Origin: Prevotella scopos JCM 17725
GTDB lineage: Bacteria > Bacteroidota > Bacteroidia > Bacteroidales > Bacteroidaceae
Assembly: GCF_018127785.1 (NCBI RefSeq)
Contig: NZ_CP072390.1
Coordinates: 496,001-560,000 of the forward strand
DNA length: 64,000 bases
Direction: 5' to 3'
A program made the translations under genes and the position numbers. Positions 16,334-26,079 of this stretch are shown here, in pieces (the stretch's first letter is position 1; every line of letters begins with the position of its first letter). Under the pieces are notes generated by a model. The model saw only the letters and a list, made by a program, of their open reading frames with translations. It was not told the origin of the DNA and did not search any database.

Positions 16334-18883
16334 ATGATAAGAATGAATTTCTCATTTAAGAACTCTTTACTTGGAGGGGCATTACTGCTCCTCCTTGTAT
16401 CGCAAAGTACTATTGCAAAAGCTGATGATGACAAGTCTAAGTCTAAACCGAAGAAGGAGACAAAGTATGACCGTCTCTTCAAAGATAAAAAGACTGAGAC
16501 GGCACGTAGTAAGTTTATTACTGTTCATAAGCTTGATAACAAGATTTACTTTGAGTTGCCACGTACTTTGTTGAAGAAGCAGATGATGCTTGGTGGAGTA
16601 GTAAACTCGACAACTGATGCATCTACAGTTACTGTTGGTTCAACAAGTTCTAATCCTGTTTTGTTCTATTTTGACATACAGGATAGCTCTGTAGTGATGA
16701 AGACTCCTAACAATGTTCTTTTCAAGGAGAATGCTAATTCAGCAGACCTTGATAATGCATTGTCGCTGAATTATCGTGATGGTATTTGGCAGGGCTTTAA
16801 CATTATGGCTTATAACAACGACAGCTCTGCAGTTGTCTTTGATGTAACTTCTTTGTTAGGTAAACCAACTAACCTCATATCGGTTATGCCAACAAAGAAT
16901 GGTAACTATAGTATCAAGGCTACTCCAAAGCCTGAACTATCGTTCATTCGTGGTATAAAGAGTTTTGATACAAACATTATTGTTAATAATGACTTCACTT
17001 ATGGTGTGTCTACTTCTCTGATGTCTATGCCTATCGGAGGTGAACGTCCTACAACTGTTGGTGTTAGTTATAGCGTAGCACTTGTGCCAGAGTCTGCAAT
17101 GCGTCCACGTATTATGGACTCACGTATCGGTGTTAACTACTCAGTTCGTTTGGGAATACCAAAGGAAGGTGCAAGTACGAAGCGTATCTTCTACTCTCAT
17201 CGTTGGAATCTTGTACCAAAGGATAAGAAGGCTTATGCAAAGGGTAAGTTGGCTCAGCCTGTTAATCCAATCCGTTTCTATTTGGATAATACCTTCCCTG
17301 AGGCATGGAAACAACCTATCCGTGAAGGTGTTCTTGAGTGGAATAAGGCTTTTGAAAAGATAGGCTTTAAGAATGCTATTGAAGTTGTTGACTTCCCTCA
17401 GAAGCAAGGTGATTTTGACCCAGATAACATTCAATATTCTTGTATTCGCTATATACCAAGTGGTTCTTCATCAGCTCCAAAGAGTGATATCCATGTCAAT
17501 CCTAATACAGGTGAGATCATGGCTGCTTCTATGTTCATCTATTCTGATGTCGAGAAGTTGTTACATAAGTGGCGTTTAATTGAGACTGGTGCTGTTGACC
17601 CATCAGTACGTAGCAACCGTTTGTCAGCTGCTAAGTTTGCTGAAGGCTTGAAGATGTTGGTTACAAAGGAAACGGGTAGTATGTTAGGACTCTTGGATAA
17701 CCTTGGTGCTTCAGCTACTTATTCTACTGATTCATTGCGTAATGCACGTTTCACGAATACCATGGGACTTGCTCCTTCTGTTATGGATGACGTTCATTAC
17801 AATTATGTTGCACAGCCAACAGACAATGGTGTACGTCTTGCTCCAACAGGACTTGGCATGTATGACTACTTTACAATTGATTGGAACTATCGTTACTTTG
17901 ATACTGATAATGTTTCTATCAATGATGAGAAGAATACACTTGAGGCGTTTGTTGACAAGAAAGTGACCAACCCACGTCTTCGTTATTATGCTGAGCGCAA
18001 TGCTAAGTGGGACCCACGTCTTGCTGCAGGAGCACTTGGTAACGATATGATTGCAAGTGCAAACCTTGCAAATAAGAACTATACAATCGTTGAAAACAAT
18101 CTCTCTAAGTGGATTAAGAACGATGAAGATACTCGTATCAAGGATCAGTTGTACCTGCAGATATCACAGAATCGTTACGCTTTGTTCAAGCAGGTGTTGA
18201 GTAATGTTGGTGGAATGTACCTCAACAATATGAAGATTTCAGCAGGAGTACCACAGTATCAGGTTGTTTCTAAGGAACTTCAGCGTCGTTCACTCTTGTG
18301 GTGTTTGCAGGAAGCTATGAACTTCAAGAAGTATGCTAACCGTGACTTCGAGCGTAAGGGCTACTTGTCAGTAAGCTATTATGACCAGAGTTTGGAGTTT
18401 ATGGGTTACGATTTGATGGCAGCACGTATGCGTGTAGCTATCACTTCTTACTTGAATCCAAACAGTTACACACAGAAAGAGTACTTTGATGATATCTATA
18501 ACACCCTCTTTAAGAGTGTTGCTGAGATGCGCGCACCATCTCAGGGCGAGCGTGTTTTGCAGCGTGCATTCATGAGTCAGGCACAGAGTGTTGTTTCTAA
18601 GGCTACTGGAAACGGTGGTTCTGGTGGTGGTTCTGGTTCCAGCATGGCTTTGAAGGGTGATGATCTTGGTGCTACTCCAGGCTTTGGTGACCCATCTCAG
18701 AATCTTGCTCCAACAGTTGATATCACACTCGCAGACAATTCAGAGCTTTACTTCTACAACTGTCTTTTGAAGTTGAGAACAGCTTTGGAGAAATGTTTGA
18801 AGGCAAACTTGCCACTTGAAGCGCGTACACACTATGAGATGATGCTCTTCAAAATCAATAAGACAATGGAGGTGAAGAAATGA
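16334..18883 (+). CDS. Zinc-metallopeptidase homologue lacking the zinc site (probable pseudo-enzyme)
   Basis: An 849-residue exported protein built like the DUF5118/DUF5117/DUF4953 metallopeptidases and clearly a paralogue of the next gene. A signal peptide is followed by a Lys-rich segment, then YDRLFKDKKTETARS and FYLDNTFPEAWKQPIREGVLEWN. Where the active copy has HEVGHTLGLMH, this one reads KETGSMLGLLD (residues 445-455). All three zinc histidines are replaced (K445, S449, D455) while the Glu remains. The Met-turn is also changed (SVMDD for SIMDY). A Gly/Ser-rich insert lies near residue 757. It is full length with no frameshift, so a binding or regulatory role is more likely than decay. 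It overlaps the next gene by 4 bases. Confidence 0.85.
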   Translation: MIRMNFSFKNSLLGGALLLLLVSQSTIAKADDDKSKSKPKKETKYDRLFKDKKTETARSKFITVHKLDNKIYFELPRTLLKKQMMLGGVVNSTTDASTVTVGSTSSNPVLFYFDIQDSSVVMKTPNNVLFKENANSADLDNALSLNYRDGIWQGFNIMAYNNDSSAVVFDVTSLLGKPTNLISVMPTKNGNYSIKATPKPELSFIRGIKSFDTNIIVNNDFTYGVSTSLMSMPIGGERPTTVGVSYSVALVPESAMRPRIMDSRIGVNYSVRLGIPKEGASTKRIFYSHRWNLVPKDKKAYAKGKLAQPVNPIRFYLDNTFPEAWKQPIREGVLEWNKAFEKIGFKNAIEVVDFPQKQGDFDPDNIQYSCIRYIPSGSSSAPKSDIHVNPNTGEIMAASMFIYSDVEKLLHKWRLIETGAVDPSVRSNRLSAAKFAEGLKMLVTKETGSMLGLLDNLGASATYSTDSLRNARFTNTMGLAPSVMDDVHYNYVAQPTDNGVRLAPTGLGMYDYFTIDWNYRYFDTDNVSINDEKNTLEAFVDKKVTNPRLRYYAERNAKWDPRLAAGALGNDMIASANLANKNYTIVENNLSKWIKNDEDTRIKDQLYLQISQNRYALFKQVLSNVGGMYLNNMKISAGVPQYQVVSKELQRRSLLWCLQEAMNFKKYANRDFERKGYLSVSYYDQSLEFMGYDLMAARMRVAITSYLNPNSYTQKEYFDDIYNTLFKSVAEMRAPSQGERVLQRAFMSQAQSVVSKATGNGGSGGGSGSSMALKGDDLGATPGFGDPSQNLAPTVDITLADNSELYFYNCLLKLRTALEKCLKANLPLEARTHYEMMLFKINKTMEVKK

Positions 18884-21423
18884 GAAAGACTTCATTTTTA
18901 TCAATGAAATCGGTTCATGTAACCCTATTAGCAGTGGGCTTCTTGAGCCTTTCACTATCAGCACAGGCTTTCCCTTTCTTTAAAAAGAAGAAAAAGAAGG
19001 CTACAACCACTACTTCTGTGGTGAAGAAAGATGCCTATGAGCGTATTCTAACCGAAGAGAAGACGGACTCTGCAAAGGGACCATTCGTTTCGTTCTATAG
19101 AACAGGTGAGAAACTCCTCATGGAGTTGCCACCTTCTTCTATTGGGCGTGACATGCTTATTGGTGCAACAATTTCATCTGTATCAAGCCCACAGTTTGCT
19201 GAGGTTGGTACTCGTGCTGGTTCTGTTTCACACGTACGCTTTGTAGAGAAGGATAGCTCTATCGTAATGCAGGCTATCAACTCTGAATTACTTGATGCCC
19301 TACCAGCAGGTAATGCGAAGCAGGCACAGGCTACGAACTATCGTAACCTTGACTTCTATAGCTTCCCTATCAAGGCAAGAAACAAGAAGACTGGAGGTAT
19401 TCTCTTTGATGTTTCTTCTTTCTTCTTGAGAGAGAGCAAGTACTTCCCTGTGATTGCAAAGATAGCTGGTCCATATCGTGTGGATGCTGACTTAAAGCCA
19501 GAGTGGATTAAGGTAACTTCTTTGAAGTCGTTTGCAAACAATGCTTGTATCTCGATGGAGCGCAACTATGTTACCAACATGACTGGTAATAGTGGTAATG
19601 TTGCTATTAGTAATCATCCAGTTTCTATTGGTGTACAGTTTACTTTGGCTCTCCTACCAGAGGATAAGATGACTCCTCGTCTAAGTGATACTCGTCTTGG
19701 CTACTTCCTTACACCGAAGTCTATCGTCAATGACAGTCTTATCGACCATGCAAGCTTTATCAATCGTTGGCGTTTAGAACCTAAAGATCCTGCAGCTTAC
19801 TTTGCTGGTCAGCTCAGCGAGCCTGTAAAACCTATTGTGTTCTATATCGATAATGCGTTCCCTGAAAAGTGGAAGCCAGCGATGCGGAATGCTGTTCTTA
19901 GATGGAATAAGGCTTTCGAGCGTATCGGTTTCAAGAATGTGATGCAGGCTGTGGACTTCCCAACCAATGATCCAAACTTCGATCCTGATAACTTCCAGTA
20001 TTCTTGCATTCGTTATCTGCCTACTGCTACAGAGAATGCAATGGGTCCATCATGGGTTGATCCACGTACAGGTGAGATTATCACAGCGACCGTATTGGTG
20101 TATAATGATGTTGTGAATGTCATCAATAGCTGGCGATTTATTCAGACATCACAGCTTGATCCTGCTGCACGAACATTGGATATGCCTGATAGCATTTTGC
20201 TTCCAACATTGGAGTATATTGTGACTCACGAGGTAGGACATACACTCGGACTGATGCACAACATGGCTTCATCGGCTGCAATCCCAACTGATTCGCTCCG
20301 TTCAGCAAGCTTCACACAGAAGTATGGTACGACAGCATCTATCATGGACTATGCTCGTTTCAATTATGTTGCACAGCCAACAGATAAGGGCGTGTCACTG
20401 ACTCCTCCTGAGTTGGGTGTCTATGATAAATATGCTATCGAATGGGGCTATCGTGTCTTCCCTAATTCAAAGAGTTTCAGAGATGATGTAAAGCCATTGA
20501 TGGCACTTGTTGAGTCTCATGATAATGACCCAATGTATCGTTACGTACTTCAGCAGTCACGTTATCGTTATGACCCAACCGCCATTGAGGAGGATCTCGG
20601 TGACGATGCAGTGAAGTCAAGTACATACGGTCTTAAGAACCTTGAGTATATCCTCAGTCATTTTGATGAGTGGATTCCAGACGGTACTGATGGTACTCGT
20701 AAGGCTAAGCTCTATCGTCAAATGGTTTCTCAAGCTTACGGTTATGCTCGTAATGTCTATGCTGTCATTGGTGGTATCAAGCTGAATCAGACCACAGAGT
20801 CTTCTGGTATTCCTCGTTATGAGGTGATGCCTAAGGAGAAACAGCGTGCTGCTGCAATGTGGTTGTTACAGGAAGCACGCAAGTTTGGTAAGCGTGGTGT
20901 TGAGAGTATTGAGAATCGTCTACCTCAGATTAACTCTCATCCTTACAAAACATTGGCAGGTGGAATTCAGGAAATGGCTCTTTCAGCAACTGCACGTTTA
21001 GCATTGAGCTATTATGCTGACTCTACTTCTTATTCTCCATTGGAGTATTGCGAAGACACGTATAATAATGTTTGGGCTAAGACAATCGCTGGTGATGAGA
21101 ATCTCGACGATGATGATATCGCCATGCAGCAACTCTATGTTGAACGTCTGAAGGCTAACATTGTAGAGGTTAAACAGGTTGGTAAGGTGCGCAGCTTGCG
21201 TGATGACAAGCAGGATGTGGCTTTCCTTGGCTTTGGTGTTGGTTATGGTGAACCAGAGACGATGTGGACTGAGACCATCGACCGCACTGCCGAATATGTA
21301 TTCCACTATGCACAGAAGCTTCAGAAACTTCTTGAGGAACGCATTAAGACAACGAAGGACACAACTATCAAATCTCAATATGAGTTGATGTATGCACGTG
21401 TTCAGCGTTATATGAATGATTAA
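18880..21423 (+). CDS. Zinc-dependent metallopeptidase (DUF5117/DUF4953 type)
   Basis: An 847-residue exported peptidase. A signal peptide ends near AQAFPFF and a Lys-rich stretch follows. The central domain carries HEVGHTLGLMH (H450, E451, H454, H460), the extended HExxHxxGxxH zinc site of metzincin-like enzymes, and a SIMDYARFNY Met-turn about 30 residues later. Residues around FYIDNAFPEKWKPAMRNAVL are shared with the upstream dead copy. It probably cuts proteins or peptides at the cell surface or in the periplasm to feed the SusCD transporter. The start ATG overlaps the previous stop in ATGA, so the pair is translationally coupled. Substrate preference is unknown. Confidence 0.9.
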   Translation: MRKTSFLSMKSVHVTLLAVGFLSLSLSAQAFPFFKKKKKKATTTTSVVKKDAYERILTEEKTDSAKGPFVSFYRTGEKLLMELPPSSIGRDMLIGATISSVSSPQFAEVGTRAGSVSHVRFVEKDSSIVMQAINSELLDALPAGNAKQAQATNYRNLDFYSFPIKARNKKTGGILFDVSSFFLRESKYFPVIAKIAGPYRVDADLKPEWIKVTSLKSFANNACISMERNYVTNMTGNSGNVAISNHPVSIGVQFTLALLPEDKMTPRLSDTRLGYFLTPKSIVNDSLIDHASFINRWRLEPKDPAAYFAGQLSEPVKPIVFYIDNAFPEKWKPAMRNAVLRWNKAFERIGFKNVMQAVDFPTNDPNFDPDNFQYSCIRYLPTATENAMGPSWVDPRTGEIITATVLVYNDVVNVINSWRFIQTSQLDPAARTLDMPDSILLPTLEYIVTHEVGHTLGLMHNMASSAAIPTDSLRSASFTQKYGTTASIMDYARFNYVAQPTDKGVSLTPPELGVYDKYAIEWGYRVFPNSKSFRDDVKPLMALVESHDNDPMYRYVLQQSRYRYDPTAIEEDLGDDAVKSSTYGLKNLEYILSHFDEWIPDGTDGTRKAKLYRQMVSQAYGYARNVYAVIGGIKLNQTTESSGIPRYEVMPKEKQRAAAMWLLQEARKFGKRGVESIENRLPQINSHPYKTLAGGIQEMALSATARLALSYYADSTSYSPLEYCEDTYNNVWAKTIAGDENLDDDDIAMQQLYVERLKANIVEVKQVGKVRSLRDDKQDVAFLGFGVGYGEPETMWTETIDRTAEYVFHYAQKLQKLLEERIKTTKDTTIKSQYELMYARVQRYMND

Positions 21424-21446
21424 TCTTCCGTGTTAACATACATTTC

Positions 21447-21495
21447 AGAGGGTATATCTTAGACGTTAGTGTCTTGGATATACCCTCTTTTTTTT
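21447..21495 (+). terminator. Terminator of the SusCD-peptidase operon
   Basis: AGAGGGTATATC at 21447-21458 pairs perfectly with GATATACCCTCT at 21477-21488, followed by seven T. It closes the operon 24 bases after the stop. Confidence 0.9.
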
Positions 21496-21567
21496 GAGTC
21501 GTTTAAAACCGAAGATGACGGCCTTCGATTAATTGAACTTAGTAGGTAAAAGGTGAAGAAAGTTTTT

Positions 21568-22657
21568 GGCCTATATGACAAAAATGTGCTTAAAATCCTT
21601 GTAACTATCTAATAATCATTATCTTTGTTTTATTTATATTTTTATGGCAAAAAATCTGCTTTTATTGTGGCTCAAAATCGACTATAAAACGTGGTCATCT
21701 TAATGGTAGTCAACGCTGGTATTGTAAGTGCTGTAAGAGGAGCTTTGTTGGACATAATCGCCTTACCAATACCATTGTCAATAATCGTTATTCCAAGGGT
21801 AATCTAACAGTCAAAGATCTATCAGAGGAGTACGGAGTTTCAACCAGGACAATTTATAGAAAACTCACCAAATCTTATAAAGAAGAACTTCCCAACCTTC
21901 TTGTTCGCCCTGTAGTGGTTTTAATGGATGCCACCTATTGGGGACGTAATTTTGGTGTCGTTATCATGAAGGATTCATTGTCTGGTGATGTACTTTGGTT
22001 TAAGTTTATCAATAGGCATGAACGTCTTGAAGACTATAAGGAGGGCATAAGCTACTTGGAGTCACTTGGGTATACCATTCAAGGGCTTGTATGCGATGGT
22101 TTTAAGGGACTTAGGCAAGCTTTTCCCAATTATAAATTCCAATTATGCCAGTTCCATCAAGTAATGACTATAAAGACAAAACTAACTTCAAGACCCAAGC
22201 TTGAGGCTTCAAAAGAACTGCTTGAATTATCCAAGATGTTATGTCATACGGACAAGGAGTCCTTTATTGGGGCTTTAAAGGAATGGTACACCAAGTGGGA
22301 GGATTTTCTTAAGGAACGGACAACAACAGAAGATGGAAAATCACATTATACTCATAAAGCTCTACGTAGTGCTTTTTTGAGCCTTAAAAGGAATATGTCG
22401 TCATTGTGGACATACTATGATTACCCTGAATTGAAGATGCCAAATACAAACAATGCCATTGAATCACTCAATGCAGATTTAAAGACAAAATTGAACCTAC
22501 ACAAGGGGATCAGTATGGAAAGAAGAAAGATCTTCATCCAAGACTTTATAAAGTCCCATTCTCCTAAGAAATAAAAGGGGAATGGGAGATTTTAAGCACA
22601 TTTTTGTCACATAAGAGAAAACGACGCTAAAATAAGCACACTTTTGTCACATAAGCC
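21568..22657 (+). mobile_element. Complete insertion sequence, 1,090 bp, IS256-like variant with zinc finger
   Basis: The left end begins GGCCTATATGACAAAAATGT and the right end, read inward, begins GGCTTATGTGACAAAAGTGT; they match over 25 bases with three differences. An 8-base direct repeat AAGTTTTT flanks the element (21560-21567 and 22658-22665), the expected target duplication for IS256-type elements. A second, inner copy of the end sequence lies at 22588-22613. One transposase gene fills the inside. The intact ends and exact duplication suggest a fairly recent insertion downstream of the peptidase operon. Confidence 0.9.
21644..22574 (+). pseudogene. IS256-type (variant zinc-binding) transposase, +1 frameshift near the start
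   Basis: The natural ATG at 21644 leads to a stop after 19 codons, but the next frame, open from 21594 to 22574, carries the whole protein and has no standard start before 21915. The two frames meet at GGC followed by A6 (21648-21653); with one A fewer the product begins MAKICFYCGSKST. The shifted frame holds a zinc ribbon (CFYC ... CKCC), a helix-turn-helix region (LTVKDLSEEYGVSTRTIYR), LMDATYWG, CDGFKG and NAIESLN for the DDE catalytic acids, and CQFHQ. It may be an inactivating indel, a programmed frameshift at the A-run, or a sequencing error. The part from 21915 alone (219 residues) lacks the DNA-binding region. Confidence 0.8.
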
Positions 22658-22934
22658 AAGTTTTTTAATTGATGTATCTTCGCCCATTTGACCATGGAAG
22701 AATAATTGGTCCTCAAGTATTTGGAGCGATGGATGTTTGGTGTTGATGAAATGGCATACGAAGGCACTGAGCGAAGGGAGGTTTAGTAAGAAATCTACTT
22801 TTTATAAGTCAATCTAATTCCTCTTACTCATACAAGTTGTTATAAAGACTTGTAAATGGTTTTATATCTTGTTTTATTCAGTCTGAATACATGGTATAAT
22901 AAGCTTTTTGTTGACTTTCAAAGCCTTGTCATCG

Positions 22935-23022
22935 AATTATTTTCATGAAAATATTTTTTTTTTCATGAAGAAAAATATTTCTTGTCGTGAAAATAATTAT
23001 TTCTTTTCATGTGAATAATTTG
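22935..23022. repeat. AT-rich TTTCATGAAAATAATT repeat block
   Basis: At least four copies of a TTCATGAAAATA / GTGAAGAAAAATATTT unit occur within 90 bases. The same unit order (GTGAAGAAAAATATTT, then TTTTCATGAAAATAATT) recurs at 42585-42622. Confidence 0.6.
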
Positions 23023-23036
23023 GTTTGAACCATAAA

Positions 23037-23077
23037 TAAGCCCTTCGTAAATAGCTTTGTATTTGCGAAGGGCTTAT
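23037..23077 (-). terminator. Hairpin downstream of the barrel protein gene
   Basis: ATAAGCCCTTCG pairs with CGAAGGGCTTAT around a 17-base loop that itself has ATA/TAT ends. On the minus strand it follows the stop at 23134 by about 57 bases and is followed by a weakly T-rich tract. Confidence 0.6.
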
Positions 23078-23133
23078 CTTTTATAGTGGGTTATATGCTT
23101 GGTAAATTGTTGAACTATTGGCTTTTACGCAAT

Positions 23134-25443
23134 CTATAATCTGCTCTTTTCAGCCTGTCCAGCACCTGTTCCCTTATATTTACTGCGTGAAGTGTTGAAC
23201 TTATAGGTAACAGTTAGAACAAACTGACGGCTGTCGTATGTACTAATCTGTTGTGTCTCCATTGACTCTGTGTAACTAATTCCTCCTTCTTTTTGGGTAT
23301 GGAATAAGTCTGTACCACCAATGCGAAGTGCGAGTCTGTCCTTTAGGAAGGATTTGGTAAGGCTGATGTCGACGTTTCCTGAGTTTCGTACAACGGAGCC
23401 AATTTCAGCATCACCGCTCTTGATGTAGTATGACTCCATTGACAACAACCAACCTTTTCCAAAGTCAAAGTTGTTGTTGAAGCTGAATTGCCAGATAGGC
23501 TTGTTCAGTTTATACGTCTTCGTACTTGTATGTAATGTGAGCCATTGCTTCTTCATTAATGCCGTGAACTCAGGTGTCCAGATGCCTATTGTTGGCGAAA
23601 AAGCCAACTGAGTAGATATCGTCTTGATACTTGGAAGATTCGTGTAGGTAAGGCGTGTGATGGCTGAGTTATGACTGTCTTGTTCGCTCCAGTAGACAAT
23701 GGCGTGGCGACGGTCATTGTAAGAAATGCCAAACTGGATGAACTTCCACATTGCTCCTAAGCTTATGGTGTGGATGTATTCGTGCTGAAGCCGTGGATTA
23801 CCCGACTGCATCAAGAAACGGTTGCCGTATGTAACGTTATTACTTAACTGTCGGTAAGAAGGGCGACGTGTTCTCGCAGCATAGCTTAATTGCATCTGTA
23901 GGCCGCCTATCTGTGTAGCTGCAGAGATGCTTGGGAATAGGTTGCTGAACGAACGACTTTGATTAGCAATGTGCTGTCCGTTCTCATAATAGTTGAAGCG
24001 TACCGCCTCCCAGCGTAGACCTGCTGTCAACTGGCAGATTGATAGCTGGTGTTTGTATTCCATGAAAGGAGCTATATTCGACTCCTTTAGCTGTGCGGAT
24101 GAACTTGGAATATAGTTTTCCGGATTGCTATATGCGTCATTGCGGTTCGTATAGGTATATTCTGCACCCACTGACAGATTACCTCCTAAAATGGGATAGC
24201 CTAAGGTTAGCTTGGAAGCAATGAGCCTATTACGCTCTTGATTGTCGGAAGTTACGGTGCGACTAACCTTGTTACGACTTTCTTCTCGATAGGTTGTATG
24301 GTCATTTTGCTTGTTATAAAGATAATCCGCATTGAAGTCTATATCCATCTTTCCTATCTTTCCAACATAGTAAAGATTAATGAATTGGGAAGGACGATGG
24401 GATAGCTTGCGCATTGCAAAGGTGTTAAGATGGTCGTAGAAAGTCCCGTTTGCCGTTATATCACTACTAAGTGTAAGAGGTAGAGGGGAGTCGTGGTGGA
24501 AGTTAAGCATGTATTTGATACCAAAAGAATTACTATCATTTAGCTGATAGTCTGCTCCTACTGTATTTTTGAAAATAGAACTCTTTTCGGTGGCTTCTAT
24601 CGTGAAATCCTGCTGCCAGAGGGTGTCTGTCTGAACAATTGTATTTGTTTTGCTGGGATAGTGACCATTGTCAAGTGAATAGCCATGCCCACCAAAGAGT
24701 TCTAAACGGTTATGGCGGTATTTCCAGTTAAGCTGTTCTGAGAGGTCTACATTCTCCGACTGGTAGTAGGCGGAGCGTACATCGAAGCCAAAGCCGTCGC
24801 CTACAGCCTTCTTCGTGCGTATCTTTACGACTGCTCTTACTGCTGCATTATATCTGCTTCCGGGATTGCTTATCACCTCAACGCTCTTGATATCGCTTGA
24901 CTTTAGGCGTTCAAGCTCTGTCGCATCACGCATCTGACGACCGTTGATATAGATGATAGGTGTACCTCTACCAAATACTTCGTAGCCATCTTTCTTCTTT
25001 GTCAGTCCCGGAACATGTGCAAGCACATCCTCACAAGTGCCGAGCTTGCTCAGAATGGTGTTCTCGATGTTCGTTTGTATACCCTCTGTTGTCATCTTGT
25101 GTAGGGGAGCATTGCCTTTGACAACTACCTCTTTCATCATTTTTGCATCTTCTTTCAGAACGATAGTAAGGTTGTCTTGGTTGGAAAGAACCGTAGTGAA
25201 GGGTTCATAACCTACAAAGGAGGCTTTAAGGACATTACCTAATGTAACCTCCTTGAAGTTAAAACTACCATCATCAGCGGTTGTTGTGCCAACAATGAAG
25301 GTAGAATCCTTGACTGAAAGAATAATGACATTTGCGTAGGGGATAGGCTTCTTGTTTTCATCAAGCACCTTTCCTGATACGGATTGTGCATTAGCTCGAA
25401 TTCCAGTGCAGAACAGAAGGAGGATAAGCAATAGTTTTTCCAT
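23134..25443 (-). CDS. Outer membrane beta-barrel protein with N-terminal CarboxypepD-like domain and plug
   Basis: I place the start at the ATG at 25443 (769 residues), because MEKLLLILLLFCTGIRANAQ is a clean signal peptide, while the longer frame from 25476 adds a non-signal stretch. Next come a carboxypeptidase-regulatory-like domain (VSGKVLDENKKPIPYANVII), a TonB plug-like region (MMKEVVVKGNAPL, YINGRQMRDATEL) and a C-terminal barrel of the OMP_b-brl_3 type. A TACCTTTG -7 box on the minus strand at 25515-25522 would give a leader of about 65 bases. It is probably a TonB-dependent receptor; no SusD partner is adjacent. The ligand is unknown. Confidence 0.82.
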   Translation of the reverse strand: MEKLLLILLLFCTGIRANAQSVSGKVLDENKKPIPYANVIILSVKDSTFIVGTTTADDGSFNFKEVTLGNVLKASFVGYEPFTTVLSNQDNLTIVLKEDAKMMKEVVVKGNAPLHKMTTEGIQTNIENTILSKLGTCEDVLAHVPGLTKKKDGYEVFGRGTPIIYINGRQMRDATELERLKSSDIKSVEVISNPGSRYNAAVRAVVKIRTKKAVGDGFGFDVRSAYYQSENVDLSEQLNWKYRHNRLELFGGHGYSLDNGHYPSKTNTIVQTDTLWQQDFTIEATEKSSIFKNTVGADYQLNDSNSFGIKYMLNFHHDSPLPLTLSSDITANGTFYDHLNTFAMRKLSHRPSQFINLYYVGKIGKMDIDFNADYLYNKQNDHTTYREESRNKVSRTVTSDNQERNRLIASKLTLGYPILGGNLSVGAEYTYTNRNDAYSNPENYIPSSSAQLKESNIAPFMEYKHQLSICQLTAGLRWEAVRFNYYENGQHIANQSRSFSNLFPSISAATQIGGLQMQLSYAARTRRPSYRQLSNNVTYGNRFLMQSGNPRLQHEYIHTISLGAMWKFIQFGISYNDRRHAIVYWSEQDSHNSAITRLTYTNLPSIKTISTQLAFSPTIGIWTPEFTALMKKQWLTLHTSTKTYKLNKPIWQFSFNNNFDFGKGWLLSMESYYIKSGDAEIGSVVRNSGNVDISLTKSFLKDRLALRIGGTDLFHTQKEGGISYTESMETQQISTYDSRQFVLTVTYKFNTSRSKYKGTGAGQAEKSRL

Positions 25444-25514
25444 AACTAATGAAGTTAAGTGATACGAAAGGTTCAAACTCAGTTGCGCTTTTAAAAAGCG
25501 ATAGGTTTCTATGG

Positions 25515-25522
25515 CAAAGGTA
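25515..25522 (-). promoter_or_regulatory. -7 box of the barrel protein gene
   Basis: Minus-strand TACCTTTG fits TAnnTTTG. No good -33 TTG is at the usual distance. Confidence 0.5.
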
Positions 25523-25616
25523 TAAAATTATATGATTACTAATAAAAAAAAAGGAAAAACTTTCAGTTTGATGTGCCTTTTTTAGTTGTGAGGTGGTTTA
25601 GAGATAAGACTTTATG

Positions 25617-25668
25617 TACAAAAAAAGCCATACCAGAATCCAATCAAAGGATTACTGATATGGCTTTA
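25617..25668 (-). terminator. Terminator of trxA
   Basis: AAAGCCATACCAGAATCC pairs with GGATTACTGATATGGCTTT with two small mismatches. On the minus strand it ends in a run of seven T, about 20 bases after the trxA stop. Confidence 0.85.
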
Positions 25669-25686
25669 TATTTATAAGTGTTTAGC

Positions 25687-26001
25687 TTAGAGCAGAGCGT
25701 CGAACTTCTCTTTGAGAACGTCCTTTGAAGCTGCGCCAACAAACTTGTCTACCAACTGACCACCCTTAAAGAAGAGGATAGTTGGGATATTACGTACACC
25801 GAAATCAATGGCTACGTCATCATTCTCCTCAACATCACACTTGCCTACAACAATCTTACCGTCGTACTCTTCAGCAAGTTCAGAGATGATAGGACCAATC
25901 ATCTTGCAAGGGCCACACCATGTTGCCCACAAATCAACTACCAATGGTAACTCACCATTCTTGTAAGTCTCTAAATTCTCGTTAGTAATTACTACTTCCA
26001 T
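25687..26001 (-). CDS. trxA: Thioredoxin
   Basis: A 104-residue cytoplasmic thioredoxin with the classical WCGPC active site (ATWCGPCKMIGP), the cis-Pro segment RNIPTI and normal length. It reduces disulfides of cytoplasmic enzymes and could feed electrons to the DsbD-type protein at 3008. It lies 78 bases after the end of dnaE on the same strand and may be transcribed with it. Confidence 0.95.
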   Translation of the reverse strand: MEVVITNENLETYKNGELPLVVDLWATWCGPCKMIGPIISELAEEYDGKIVVGKCDVEENDDVAIDFGVRNIPTILFFKGGQLVDKFVGAASKDVLKEKFDALL

Positions 26002-26079
26002 TTTTATTCTGTTTATAAGTTTATTAATATTGTCTTTTCTATCTATTTACTCATCATCAAAGATTGTGCCACTTTCGAT

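Larger units (their letters stand above)
22658..23133. other. Gene-free stretch after the insertion sequence
   Basis: It starts with the right target duplication. It then contains an AT-rich repeat block at 22935-23022 (TTTCATGAAAATA, CATGAAGAAAAATATTT and CGTGAAAATAATTATTTC units), a relative of the block at 42567-42624, and a hairpin near 23037-23077. No gene is seen. Confidence 0.6.
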
